This document shows, piece by piece, positions 1-7,514 of a DNA stretch of 38,780 nt. This stretch comes from a virus: positions 1 to 38,780 of IMG/VR virus record IMGVR_UViG_3300009502_002963; one strand, given 5' to 3'. Each line of letters starts with the position of its first letter. Position 1 is the first letter of the stretch. Made by a program: the position numbers and the translations under genes. The notes under the pieces were generated by a model. That model saw nothing but the letters and a program-made list of their open reading frames with translations, had not been told where the DNA came from and searched no databases.

Positions 1-774
1 TCAGGGAACACCCGGGCCTGGGCGCAGCCAGCGGATGTAGGCGACCAGCGCGCGCTGTTCCTCGTCGGTGATTTTTCCGCGAAACGCCGGCATCGGCACG
101 CGCTGGCGTTTGACGAAGAAGCCGCCGACGGGGTGATGGGCGATGCGCTGGCAGACACCGTCCAGGATCCACTCGCGGATTTCGTCGTCGTTGCCTGCCA
201 CGTCGGGAAAGTCGGCGCCGTCCCACGCCGGGATGTAGCCTTTGAACGAGCCGGTGTTCGGCAGGCAGCCGCGGCCTTCCGGGCCGTGACAACTGAAACA
301 GCCTTTGTCGCTGGCGACGTCCCGGCCCTTGCGCGCCAGTTCGTCCTTCGGCGCGTCGAGCCACGAGACGGCTTTGACATACGCCACCAGATCGTCGAGT
401 TCGGGCGCGGAAAGCCACCCGCGGAACGCCGGCATCCGCACCAGCATCGCGTTCCGCTGCTTCAGATAATCCGCCTCTTTGCGCCGGCTGGCAGTCATGC
501 CGTCCAGAATCCACTCGCGCAGCTCCTGCTCGTTGGCGGCAAACATCATGACGTTGCCGCCGTCCCACGCCGGCACGGCTTTGATGGAACTGCCTGGATT
601 GGGAATGCCGTGCGTGCCGCCGGGGCCGTGGCAACCAAAACATCCGTGTTGCTCGGCCACGACACGGCCGCGCTCGACGGGGCCAATGTTCGCCGTGCGC
701 CACCAGCGCCACGCACCGACAGCCGCGGCGGCCACCACGGCCGCCGCCATAAGCATCCGGATGATTTTTTTCAT
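1..774 (-). CDS. Diheme c-type cytochrome (host flank)
   Basis: A 257-residue protein starting MKKIIRML, with an N-terminal hydrophobic signal/anchor (about residues 5-23), so it is probably periplasmic or membrane-tethered. It has two cytochrome c domains in tandem, with heme motifs CFGCH at 45-49 and CFSCH at 159-163. Each is followed by a likely axial-ligand Met in an MPAF motif (Met114 and Met228). The two halves are clearly duplicates (PAWDG, REWILDG and MPAFRG occur in both). Its role is electron transfer; the partner enzyme cannot be told. The stop codon lies exactly at position 1-3. The reading frame stays open upstream to 924, but that stretch is low-complexity and the start at 774 precedes the signal sequence. 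It has nothing in common with phage genes and is taken as host DNA left of the prophage. Confidence 0.85.
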   Translation of the reverse strand: MKKIIRMLMAAAVVAAAAVGAWRWWRTANIGPVERGRVVAEQHGCFGCHGPGGTHGIPNPGSSIKAVPAWDGGNVMMFAANEQELREWILDGMTASRRKEADYLKQRNAMLVRMPAFRGWLSAPELDDLVAYVKAVSWLDAPKDELARKGRDVASDKGCFSCHGPEGRGCLPNTGSFKGYIPAWDGADFPDVAGNDDEIREWILDGVCQRIAHHPVGGFFVKRQRVPMPAFRGKITDEEQRALVAYIRWLRPGPGVP

Positions 775-815
775 CGCCGCATCGGTCGAAACCATCACGG
801 CTTGAGACTTGGCAG

Positions 816-900
816 AATGTTTGAACAGCCGAGAGATGGCTTGAAATGGCTGGAAGTGGCCTGAAAACCGGGGGTTTTGAATTGGGGCTGTCCAAACATT
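816..900. promoter_or_regulatory. Candidate prophage left-end protein-binding region
   Basis: Between the cytochrome c gene and the portal gene lie two inverted copies of a 15-nt motif (14/15 match), at 816-830 and 886-900. The second reads GGCTGTCCAAACATT. Between them are three tandem decamers, ATGGCTTGAA, ATGGCTGGAA and GTGGCCTGAA (836-865). A third, 13-nt copy of the motif, CTGTCCAAACTTT, occurs at 38682-38694 at the other phage/host junction. A motif repeated at both ends is what transposase end-binding sites would look like, but the exact terminus (TG...CA) and the target duplication were not resolved. The decamers could also be a host promoter element for the cytochrome gene. Confidence 0.4.
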
Positions 901-942
901 ACCGGCCCCGATTTCATGGACCAAACGGCCATCTCAAAAGGG

Positions 943-2610
943 TCATTTTGTGGCCCCGGCGGTGGCTCCGTTGGCACCGTAAGCCGTGAGAGCTTCCTCG
1001 ATCAAAGCGACCTGGCGTCCAGGAGCCAGGTCGGCGAAAAACAACCGAATGCTGCGCTCCAGTTCCCTGGGCGATTTGCTCTCCAGGATGAGTTGCCGAA
1101 CCGGCGCGTAGGCTCCGCGGAACGCTCGCGCCAACCCCGCCGAGCCATTGCGGGCGATTTCATCGCCGGCCTTTTCTGCCACCGCGACGTGAGCCGGCAC
1201 ATCCGCAGTCAGCGCCGTCAAAGCAGCCGAGCCAAAAGGATTCCCGACCGGCGATGGCGTGGCCATGCGACGAACCTGCATCCCGAATTTTTCCGACAGA
1301 CCGGGCAACGCTTCATCCGTCGGTTCCAGTCCGGCGTCGCGCATGTTCTTGAGCAACTCACCGAGCGCCTTTTGCTCGGCGGGCGATACGGAACCAAAGA
1401 CCGCTTTGGGCACCGCGCCGCGCCGACCATTGATTCGGGCCAACTGCGCGAACAGTTGTTGCTTGAGCGTGCGGCCCAACACCGTGCTGTCCCACACGCG
1501 AAAGTCCTGGCGCACCGCCTCCTGCGCCGTCCCGACGCCGCTGTTCATTCCGCCACCAGTCTGCCCTTCAGAGGTTGCGGTCTGGCCGAGGATGATTTGC
1601 GCAATCTCCCTCTTGGCCGTGTCCCTGAAAACCTTGAACGCATCGCCCGACTGATTGGACGCCTGGATCAGTTGGAACGAAGTCTCCTTGCTGATGACCA
1701 AACCGCCAATGCGCAGGGAAAACTGAACCGCTCGCTGCGCAAGCCTGCGGCTTTCGTCGTCGCTCTGGTTGTATTGGATGACAGGGAACGGCATCCCAAA
1801 CCGATCCAGGAAGCGCGCCCAACCGTCCCGGTTCAGCGCCATGAATAACCACCAGAACAGCAGCGCCCGCATCGGGCCGCCCCAGTTGTCCGGCGTGCTC
1901 AGGAGATGGCCGCGGTGAATGATGTATCGTTCCGGGTCGGCTTCATGGCGCTGGCCGGTCAACGCGCCGTTGGCGTCCACGTCCCAGATCAGCATCCGGC
2001 CGGTGGTGTAGTCGAGCAAGTGATGCGGCACCGGCACGAGCGCGCGCAGTTCAAACCGCAACCCCGGCTTCGTGCTCGGACGAAAAACTTTCTCGGTCAG
2101 ACTGACCGGCCAGAGATGGCCGTCCATGATGGCGGCGAGGACGTTGAGCCAGGGGGTGAGATTTTCAAACTCCGCGGCAATCGGCGGCGGCGCGTCATAA
2201 CTATCAATCGCGTCCCTGATCATCTGCGCCGTATCCACGTCGTCGGGGTTGTTTTTATCCGGCGGCAAAATCGCCATCACGTCGCCGAGCACGGCCAGCT
2301 TGCGCGTCGAGAACAGAGTCTGAATGTAACCGTCGGACATCACCACGTCGCGGAATAAAGAAAACAGGTCGCGCACCGCGCCGCTCTCTGCCCCGCGCAA
2401 AATGGCGTGCAGGCGGTCCGCGTCCACCATGTGGCCGAGCGCGGGCGGCTCGTAGCGCGAGTTGACGATGGTCCAACGCGCGACGGGAACCGGCTGCGGT
2501 GCCGGTTCAACCTTGACCGTCGGATCGGTGGCCGTCGGCGCGGGCGCGGGCAATGCCAGTTGCGTCCGGGCCGGGTTCGTTGGAGATGTTGGGGATGATG
2601 TTTTAGACAT
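943..2610 (-). CDS. Portal protein, Mu gp29-like (DUF935)
   Basis: A 555-residue DUF935 protein, the portal through which DNA enters and leaves the capsid. Recognised by its order of conserved stretches: ESG-VRDLFSLFRDVV, a tryptophan/phenylalanine-rich core around LLFWWLFMALNRDGWARFLDRFG, and the segment ending QIILGQTATSEGQTGG. The N-terminal 50 residues are Pro/Ala/Thr-rich and probably disordered. The chosen ATG at 2610 has GAGGAA about 10 nt upstream and overlaps the stop of the terminase nuclease gene by 8 bp. The frame is open further upstream, but that stretch lies inside the nuclease gene. It is the last gene of the leftward late operon, and its stop is only about 43 bp from the candidate left-end motif. 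In Mu the portal gene is followed directly by gene F; here F is 18 kb away on the other strand. Confidence 0.9.
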   Translation of the reverse strand: MSKTSSPTSPTNPARTQLALPAPAPTATDPTVKVEPAPQPVPVARWTIVNSRYEPPALGHMVDADRLHAILRGAESGAVRDLFSLFRDVVMSDGYIQTLFSTRKLAVLGDVMAILPPDKNNPDDVDTAQMIRDAIDSYDAPPPIAAEFENLTPWLNVLAAIMDGHLWPVSLTEKVFRPSTKPGLRFELRALVPVPHHLLDYTTGRMLIWDVDANGALTGQRHEADPERYIIHRGHLLSTPDNWGGPMRALLFWWLFMALNRDGWARFLDRFGMPFPVIQYNQSDDESRRLAQRAVQFSLRIGGLVISKETSFQLIQASNQSGDAFKVFRDTAKREIAQIILGQTATSEGQTGGGMNSGVGTAQEAVRQDFRVWDSTVLGRTLKQQLFAQLARINGRRGAVPKAVFGSVSPAEQKALGELLKNMRDAGLEPTDEALPGLSEKFGMQVRRMATPSPVGNPFGSAALTALTADVPAHVAVAEKAGDEIARNGSAGLARAFRGAYAPVRQLILESKSPRELERSIRLFFADLAPGRQVALIEEALTAYGANGATAGATK

Positions 2611-3331
2611 AGAGTTTCGATTCCTCGCCGGACCCGTCGAGGCTGGTCCAGCCTTCGCGTTTCTTCGCCCAGGCAGCATCATCATCGCTGACTCGGCCAA
2701 GTGGTCCCGCCAGCACGGGATAAGCTTCGACGCGCTCGCCAATCGAAACGAGCGCCTTCAGGCTGGCACCGATGGCGCAAAAACAGTCAGCGTGGTTTCC
2801 CGCCTTATCCACCTCGGCCTCGAAGCCGCCCTTCTCGCGCCGCGTCTGGCGGATGTCGTCGCGCAGCCAGGTGGCGCTCGGCACCCACAGCTTGCCGTCG
2901 GACATGCTGTTGACGACAAGATTTCCGAGGTAGGTTTTTACCATCATCCTCTCGCCGCGATACAGGATGGACTCGCTCTCGATCACGAGTTCCACCGGCA
3001 GCACGCCCGACAGTTCCCTGGCCAGGTCGGCGGCAAAGAACCGCTCGCTGGTGGCCAGCACGCAAAGCTTTCTCGCCCGGTGGCCTGTCGACCGCACCAA
3101 CGCTTCGCGCAGCACGGCGCGCGTCACGTTGGGATTGTCGGTCTTGAATCGCACCACGGCCCGCACGATGAACGTGTCGCCGCGCCGCTCAGTGACGGCG
3201 ATGGCAGTCGGGTTCGACTTCTTTTTTGCCGTGGTCGCCGGATCGAGGCCGATGCCGATAGGACCGGTGCCAAGTAGTTCCTCCCAACCGGCCGGCCAGA
3301 CCTCTCCCGCGGTGATGCGTCGGTCCATCAT
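2603..3331 (-). CDS. Large terminase, nuclease half (Mu gp28 C-terminal domain)
   Basis: A 242-residue protein equivalent to the C-terminal RNase H-fold nuclease of the large terminase, which cuts phage DNA during packaging. The first acidic residue is Asp30 in GIGLDPATT and the last is probably Asp182 in NHADCFCA; Glu118/Glu120 lie between. There is no ATPase domain in this gene; it is in the separate gene at 3477-4550. The start MMDRR at 3331 overlaps the stop of the intervening 49-codon gene by 4 bp (ATGA), so translation is likely coupled. Mu gp28 is a single two-domain protein; here the break falls at the interdomain linker. Summed lengths (357 + 242) match a normal TerL. Confidence 0.85.
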   Translation of the reverse strand: MMDRRITAGEVWPAGWEELLGTGPIGIGLDPATTAKKKSNPTAIAVTERRGDTFIVRAVVRFKTDNPNVTRAVLREALVRSTGHRARKLCVLATSERFFAADLARELSGVLPVELVIESESILYRGERMMVKTYLGNLVVNSMSDGKLWVPSATWLRDDIRQTRREKGGFEAEVDKAGNHADCFCAIGASLKALVSIGERVEAYPVLAGPLGRVSDDDAAWAKKREGWTSLDGSGEESKLYV

Positions 3332-3477
3332 GCGCGCCTCCGATGCCACCAGACGCCAACCCACCAGCTACGCCACACCCGCGCCGAAAATTTCCAATAA
3401 ACAGGATAGTAAGGCCAAAACGAAATTCGCCCGTCGCAACATCCGTGGCCGGCGTAGAATTGGAAGTTTCCGATCAT
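3328..3477 (-). CDS. 49-residue protein between terminase halves
   Basis: Unrecognised. It starts MIGNFQFYAG and is very rich in aromatic residues (seven Trp and four Tyr in 49), with a paired Cys (CC) near residue 13 and an Arg-rich tail. Support for its being a real gene is its position: its ATG overlaps the stop of the ATPase gene (TGATG) and its stop overlaps the ATG of the nuclease gene (ATGA). It could be a small packaging factor, a membrane-active peptide, or simply a coupling ORF that carries ribosomes from one terminase half to the next. Confidence 0.55.
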   Translation of the reverse strand: MIGNFQFYAGHGCCDGRISFWPYYPVYWKFSARVWRSWWVGVWWHRRRA

Positions 3478-4550
3478 CACGGCACGATCTCCTCGGTGAT
3501 GGCGTTGCACTTGCCTTCGTTGCGGCCGAGGTCCATCGCGCGCTCGACGACCGAGAGCGGCACCGCGGCCATGCCGCTGCGTTTGAAGGCCAGCGCGAAG
3601 TTGCGGTCCCACGCGTCCTTGTCGAAGTAGAGCTGTCGGTCTTCTTCCGGCGTGATGACCGCTCCGGTGTCGGGGTGGTAGCACTTCAATCCCGCCGCCT
3701 GGCGGTCGAACGCATCCACGCGGTGAACCCAAATCTTCGAGGGCGAGAGATACCAGTTGCCTTTGGCGCGCACCGCGAACGATTCCTGCGGAGGGCAAAA
3801 CAGTTCCCACGAATAATGGGTGTCGTCGAGCGGCGAGGTTGAAGACCAGATGTATTGGAACTGCGGATTGTCCGACATGATCGGGTCAATGGATTCCTTG
3901 ACCTCTTTCAAGGCGTCAATCCGCGCCCACTCATCCACGAAGACGTGGCCGCCGTAACCGACCGCGCGCGGCGTTGGCGCGAGCACGAGCGTGCGGCTGC
4001 ACGTGGTGCGGTCGTGCCAGAGCCGCGTGACGAGTTTGTTTTGCTCGAAAATATCGCAGAGCGCGTCGAGGTCCACACCGTCGGCGTCGGACTCGAATTT
4101 CATCCCGCGCTTCGCCGCCTGGTCGCGCATCTTCCGCAGCAGCAATTGCCAGACGAACGCTTCTTTGCGGATGTATTCCTCGCCGAGCAGCAGCGACGCC
4201 GAGAGAAAGAACACGTCTACGCCGCGCGTCTCGGCCATCAGCCGGAACGCCTTCGCGCCGCCGGTCGTGGACTTGCGAGCGCGTCGGCACCAAAGCCAGC
4301 ATTGGCGGCGCGGCGTGTCGGTCCAGAAGACTTCGTTTTGGTAGGCGGTGAAGCTGTCGGCAACGATGGCCGATGGCTCCGCGCCAGGCGCAGTCGGCTG
4401 TGGCGTGCGATATGATCCCCACTGCGCTTTCTCATCCGCCGCAGCCTGCTCTGGAGGCACGCCGTAGGGTTCATCGGACGATGGGGATTTGAACGCGTGT
4501 TCGTCGAGAACCACGGAAGCGGATTTTCCGCGAAGTTTGGAGGCTTTCAT
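3477..4550 (-). CDS. Large terminase, ATPase half (Mu gp28 N-terminal domain)
   Basis: A 357-residue packaging ATPase. A degenerate Walker A of the terminase type (RRARKST, residues 89-95), Walker B HVFVDE (202-207) and a coupling motif SSTS (236-239) are visible. The protein stops after the ATPase core, before any nuclease residues. A strong ribosome site (GGGAGGAAAC) sits directly before the ATG at 4550. It lies 12 bp after the small terminase gene and overlaps the next small gene. Together with 2603-3331 it should form the packaging motor that docks on the portal. Confidence 0.88.
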   Translation of the reverse strand: MKASKLRGKSASVVLDEHAFKSPSSDEPYGVPPEQAAADEKAQWGSYRTPQPTAPGAEPSAIVADSFTAYQNEVFWTDTPRRQCWLWCRRARKSTTGGAKAFRLMAETRGVDVFFLSASLLLGEEYIRKEAFVWQLLLRKMRDQAAKRGMKFESDADGVDLDALCDIFEQNKLVTRLWHDRTTCSRTLVLAPTPRAVGYGGHVFVDEWARIDALKEVKESIDPIMSDNPQFQYIWSSTSPLDDTHYSWELFCPPQESFAVRAKGNWYLSPSKIWVHRVDAFDRQAAGLKCYHPDTGAVITPEEDRQLYFDKDAWDRNFALAFKRSGMAAVPLSVVERAMDLGRNEGKCNAITEEIVP

Positions 4551-4562
4551 GTTTCCTCCCGT

Positions 4563-5225
4563 CTATGCCACGCCGGCCATCGGCCCGGTTGGCGCGTCGG
4601 GACGCTTGCCGAACATGAGCCGGATCAGCTTGTCCATCTTGATCGGATGCGGGTCGCTGCTGTTGAGAATGTCCGCCAGTTGTTTAACGCCGATTTTCTC
4701 CACCGCCTCAGCCGCGTCCCACTGGAACTTCTGGACGTTCAATGTCACCGCGGCCTTGCGGTTTTCCTCGGCCTGCAACTGCACGACTTTCTCAACGAGC
4801 GAAAGCAAATCCTTGGGCCGGTCCGCGAGCAGTTCGCTGATGGCCGAGGGCGTCAGATGCTCGTCGAGCGCCGCGAGCAGCCGGCTGCCGGAGAGATTCG
4901 CCGCCGCGTCCGCGGGGCTTCCGCCGGTCTTGCGCGTGAGGTCGGCCGAGAACTCCACCAGCCCTTTGGTTTGGTCGAGTTCATCCTGGCGTTGGAGCCA
5001 TTCCTTGTAGCCGCCGTTGCGCCAGGCTGAAAGGTTTTGGTCGCTGACCGCTTCGGCGCGCCAGCGTTTCTTCAGGATCGCCTTGACGGCCGGCATCGCA
5101 TTGAGCCAGGGCAAAATCGTGGCGCTCGACTCGCCATCTCGAAGTCGCGCATTCAGTTCATCGCGGACCGTCTTCGGCATCCGGCCGATCTTGCCCTTGC
5201 GTGCGGTGGTGTCTGGCGCGCTCAT
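4563..5225 (-). CDS. Small terminase subunit, Mu gp27-like (DUF3486)
   Basis: A 220-residue DUF3486 protein, the family to which the DNA-recognition subunit of Mu-like terminases belongs. The N-terminus carries the characteristic KGKIGRMPKTVRDELN-R-RDGE pattern (about residues 10-33), followed by an HTH-like region and a helical, charged C-terminal half. Its ATG overlaps the stop of the small zinc protein gene by 4 bp. It precedes the two large-terminase genes, as in Mu, though the whole block is on the opposite strand to the structural genes. Confidence 0.88.
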   Translation of the reverse strand: MSAPDTTARKGKIGRMPKTVRDELNARLRDGESSATILPWLNAMPAVKAILKKRWRAEAVSDQNLSAWRNGGYKEWLQRQDELDQTKGLVEFSADLTRKTGGSPADAAANLSGSRLLAALDEHLTPSAISELLADRPKDLLSLVEKVVQLQAEENRKAAVTLNVQKFQWDAAEAVEKIGVKQLADILNSSDPHPIKMDKLIRLMFGKRPDAPTGPMAGVA

Positions 5226-5404
5226 AATGCCGGCTCAAACTCCTTCGACGTGAGATGCCATCCCTGGCAGGCGGGACAATAGTAGGCACGCAGTCGTTCC
5301 GGCCGGTTGGAGTGTCGCCTCAATGCTGCGTTCATCGCCGTCCGCGCGTCTTTCTTCGACGGGTAACGGTTCTTAGCACTGCACGTTTGGTGGGGGTTGC
5401 TCAT
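5222..5404 (-). CDS. Small zinc-ribbon-like phage protein
   Basis: A 60-residue basic protein starting MSNPHQTC. It ends with a CPACQGWHLTS motif, the CxxCxGWHLT signature of small phage proteins of unknown function that probably bind one zinc ion (with Cys8 or the His as further ligands). It overlaps both neighbours by 4 bp (ATGA on each side) within the lysis/terminase operon. Function unknown; DNA or RNA binding is plausible from the basic composition. Confidence 0.7.
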   Translation of the reverse strand: MSNPHQTCSAKNRYPSKKDARTAMNAALRRHSNRPERLRAYYCPACQGWHLTSKEFEPAL

Positions 5405-5631
5405 GCCAACCTGAGTTGACGCTCCAGTTCGGCCGTTTGTTCCTCTGCCGCAGTCAGCCATATCTCGGCCGCATCCATGTCTTCGCCGATCAGGGCGTCG
5501 AACACGTCCAGCATTCTAGCCAGCAGCTTACGGTCGTGCTTCAGCGCCGCGAGAGCGCGTTTCAGCCGTGTGCCGGTTGCCGACTTCTGACTTCTGACCT
5601 CTGACTTCTGATTTCTGGTTTCCGTTTTCAC
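5401..5631 (-). CDS. Small helical hypothetical protein
   Basis: About 76 residues. The GTG at 5631 overlaps the stop of the peptidase gene (GTGA) and its stop overlaps the next ATG, which supports it in spite of the rare start. The first 20 residues are encoded by the heptamer array at 5583-5617 (repeated QKSEVRS type) and are probably unstructured. The rest is a charged helical segment (LKRALAALKHDRKLLARML, then a Glu-rich tail). No family recognised. Confidence 0.5.
   Translation of the reverse strand: MKTETRNQKSEVRSQKSATGTRLKRALAALKHDRKLLARMLDVFDALIGEDMDAAEIWLTAAEEQTAELERQLRLA
5583..5617. repeat. Heptamer tandem array (ACTTCTG type)
   Basis: Five head-to-tail 7-bp units, ACTTCTG with one-base variants; on the minus strand they read CAGAAGT. 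The array lies inside the N-terminal coding part of the small gene at 5401-5631. It is one of about twenty arrays in this window with an exact 7-bp period. Confidence 0.85.
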
Positions 5632-6422
5632 GACACCAGTTGGATTTGCCAGAAGTCGCTCGCGAGATTCGGGTTGGCAGCGTAGGCGAACGGCATCGTG
5701 AAATAACCCTGCTGTCCCCACTTCACGCCCCAGGAGTTGCGAACCAACAGCCGCTGGCTCGGCAGATCGTAGCCGACCGCCAGCACCGCATGACCGCCAA
5801 GATTCGCCTCGTGCGGCTGCGGCAGATTCAACACGCCGGTCTGCGCCACGGCGTCGCCCTCGAAACCCGCATAGACCGTGAACCCGAACACAACCGGAAA
5901 ACCGGCGGCGAGGCACGACTGGATGGAGGCCGGGAACTGCGGCACGCGGGCGTAGTTCACGGCCTTGTGCTGCACCGCGTGGGCGTAGCACGGCGCTGGC
6001 GGCTTCACGGCAAACAGCGGCGGATTGTAAGGCCACTCGCTTTCCGGGCAATCGCCGTTCGTGGCCACGCTCTTGATGCCGTCGCGGATTTGCGCGCCGC
6101 AATCCGAGTGGATCGTGCCCTCCATCGCGCGCTCGTTGAAGTAAATGAACAGGCGCGACGGCATGAAGTTCGGCAGCTTCTGGCGCAACCGGTCGAACTC
6201 CAGCGCCGCGGCGATGGCGTTCGCTGTGCAGCTTCCGAGTTCCTCCTGGTCGTAAACTGCCGGCATGTTCGGCCCGCGCAGGTCCACGTGCGGCGGCAGC
6301 GCGGCCGGCGGCATGAAGGCCATGCAGAGCCGGTCGCGGTGGTCCGGCAGGTCGCGATGCCAGCCGTAACGACGGCCGAGGCGCGACTTGGAGGATAGGA
6401 GCGAAGGAGTGTTGGGGTTCAT
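5628..6422 (-). CDS. Papain-like (C1A) cysteine peptidase
   Basis: A 264-residue protein with all three elements of a C1A peptidase: nucleophile Cys65 in ELGSCTANA, His211 in NLGGHAVLAVGYD, and Asn229 in VRNSWGVKWG. There is no signal peptide or propeptide, so it would act in the cytoplasm unless released by a holin. It sits directly after the lipoprotein and holin-like genes, where Mu-like phages carry an endolysin, and no lysozyme, amidase or transglycosylase is found anywhere in the window. A lysis role is therefore inferred from context; virion protein processing is an alternative. Its ATG overlaps the lipoprotein stop by 4 bp. Confidence 0.85.
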   Translation of the reverse strand: MNPNTPSLLSSKSRLGRRYGWHRDLPDHRDRLCMAFMPPAALPPHVDLRGPNMPAVYDQEELGSCTANAIAAALEFDRLRQKLPNFMPSRLFIYFNERAMEGTIHSDCGAQIRDGIKSVATNGDCPESEWPYNPPLFAVKPPAPCYAHAVQHKAVNYARVPQFPASIQSCLAAGFPVVFGFTVYAGFEGDAVAQTGVLNLPQPHEANLGGHAVLAVGYDLPSQRLLVRNSWGVKWGQQGYFTMPFAYAANPNLASDFWQIQLVS

Positions 6423-6547
6423 GGATTAAAAATGGAGTTGTTGCTGTTGTTGACGATGGCTGGCTCGCCCGGCACGAGCCATGCGGAGCAACCCGTCAGC
6501 AAAAACGCCAGCGCCGCCACTGCGAGTCGCAACGCGAGGGATTTCAT
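6419..6547 (-). CDS. 42-residue lipoprotein (outer-membrane spanin candidate)
   Basis: Starts MKSLALRLAV, with a hydrophobic signal followed by the lipobox LLTGC (residues 16-20, lipidated Cys20) and a 22-residue Pro/Asn-rich mature part. This is the architecture of Rz1-type o-spanins, which link to an inner-membrane spanin and disrupt the outer membrane at lysis. Both ends overlap neighbours by 4 bp (ATGA). The membrane/coiled-coil protein at 7816-8319 is the possible partner. The small size and lack of a Cys-based dimer motif leave room for other roles. Confidence 0.7.
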   Translation of the reverse strand: MKSLALRLAVAALAFLLTGCSAWLVPGEPAIVNNSNNSIFNP

Positions 6548-6714
6548 GCTTGCGGCGGATCGGGCTGCGCATACTTGGTTTTCAAGTCTTCCCAATCCTG
6601 CGGGGTCGGACTCGGATTGCGGAAGATGGCGATGATGTCCTCCACGAACTGGGGACCGTATTGCATCATCGCGGGCGCGAGCGCCTGGATGATTTGAATG
6701 ATGACGAGTGGCAT
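6544..6714 (-). CDS. 56-residue hypothetical protein in lysis cassette
   Basis: Starts MPLVIIQIIQALAPAMMQYG. The N-terminal 30 residues are hydrophobic/amphipathic and the C-terminal half is polar, with PSPTPQDWEDL. AAAGGACACC just before the ATG at 6714 is a good ribosome site. Its stop overlaps the lipoprotein start. Location between a holin-like gene and a spanin-like gene suggests a lysis accessory role; no family recognised. Confidence 0.6.
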   Translation of the reverse strand: MPLVIIQIIQALAPAMMQYGPQFVEDIIAIFRNPSPTPQDWEDLKTKYAQPDPPQA

Positions 6715-6746
6715 GGTGTCCTTTCTTGGCCCGGCGTTGCGCAGGG

Positions 6747-7406
6747 CTACTGGGTTCCGTTGAGCTTTGCCGCCAGATCGGGCGGCAACAGGGTGGTGAC
6801 GAGCGTGACCAGGTCTTTTTCGCAAAGACCGACGACGTTCATCGCGGCCTGAAATGCGGAAGTGTTATTGGTGCCGTTTTGGGCTATTGCCGCCCCCGCG
6901 TCGGCTGCGAGATCGAACGCGGCAACATACTTGGCCCAACAGTCGCGCACTGTGGCAATGTCAGCGGCTTTCGCCTGGCCGCTGGCAGCGTAGGCTTTCC
7001 ACAGTTCATGGGCCGTGTTGGCCGTCGCGCCAATCGTGCCGAGCGCCCGGTATTCAATCACTTGCGCATTCTGCGAGCAGCCAGTCACGAACAGCGGCAG
7101 CATCAGCGCCATCAGGATCATCGGCAGCGCGCGGCCCAATGCCGTTTTGCGCCGCGCCTCTTGTTTAATGGCCATCTGTTCACTCGGCGCAAGCGTGTCC
7201 CACCATTGCTTGAGCGTGTGGGTTCGCGCCGCGTTCACGAGAGCGCAGACGAATCCGAGGATGACCAGCGCCTCGCCCACGAGTTGCATGGTGACGTTGA
7301 CCGCGTTGGTGCAGTGCGCCGCGTCGGTGTAGCCGAGCGTGACCGCGATGGTGCCGGCAATCGTCAAAGTGTGCCGGATGGCTGAGAGAACCTGCGTCGA
7401 GTTCAT
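6747..7406 (-). CDS. Holin-like protein fused to a lipobox-containing domain
   Basis: A 219-residue membrane protein. Residues 1-60 (VLSAIRHTLTIAGTIAVTLGY, then a second helix around LVGEALVILGFVCALVN) resemble small two-helix phage holins of the Pam3-gp28 type. Residues 94-109 form a third hydrophobic segment ending LFVTGC, a perfect lipobox with Cys110, followed by a soluble helical region to 219. A lipobox in the middle of a protein is unusual. Either this is a holin fused to a former lipoprotein, or Met78 is an internal start giving a separate lipoprotein; no strong ribosome site precedes Met78. GGAAG lies 6 nt before the first ATG. Holin function is inferred from topology and position. 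Confidence 0.6.
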   Translation of the reverse strand: MNSTQVLSAIRHTLTIAGTIAVTLGYTDAAHCTNAVNVTMQLVGEALVILGFVCALVNAARTHTLKQWWDTLAPSEQMAIKQEARRKTALGRALPMILMALMLPLFVTGCSQNAQVIEYRALGTIGATANTAHELWKAYAASGQAKAADIATVRDCWAKYVAAFDLAADAGAAIAQNGTNNTSAFQAAMNVVGLCEKDLVTLVTTLLPPDLAAKLNGTQ

Positions 7407-7430
7407 GGTGCTTCCTTTCGTTTTTTGTTT

Positions 7431-7498
7431 GCCGCTAATGACGCGAACAGGCGCGAATTTCGGTTTTCCAATTGGCGTCCATTCGCGTCATTGGCGGC
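7431..7498. repeat. Palindromic element (17-bp arms)
   Basis: The left arm GCCGCTAATGACGCGAA (7431-7447) pairs with 7482-7498 with one mismatch (16/17), around a 34-nt centre. It lies in the gap between two late genes. There is no T-run after it on the minus strand, so it is more likely a dispersed palindromic repeat or mRNA stabiliser than an intrinsic terminator. Confidence 0.75.
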
Positions 7499-7514
7499 TA
7501 TCTTTTCCCTGCGT

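Noticed and set aside
1-774. Cytochrome c as phage cargo
   Set aside because: It lies outside the shared end motifs, is not coupled to phage genes and has no precedent in this phage group, so host origin is simpler. It cannot be excluded without the true end.
133-864. Plus-strand frame over the cytochrome c gene
   Set aside because: The minus-strand product has two CxxCH heme motifs; the plus-strand frame has no recognisable feature.
1905-4415. Plus-strand frames across the portal and terminase genes
   Set aside because: Shadows of DUF935 and TerL coding sequence; no motifs of their own.
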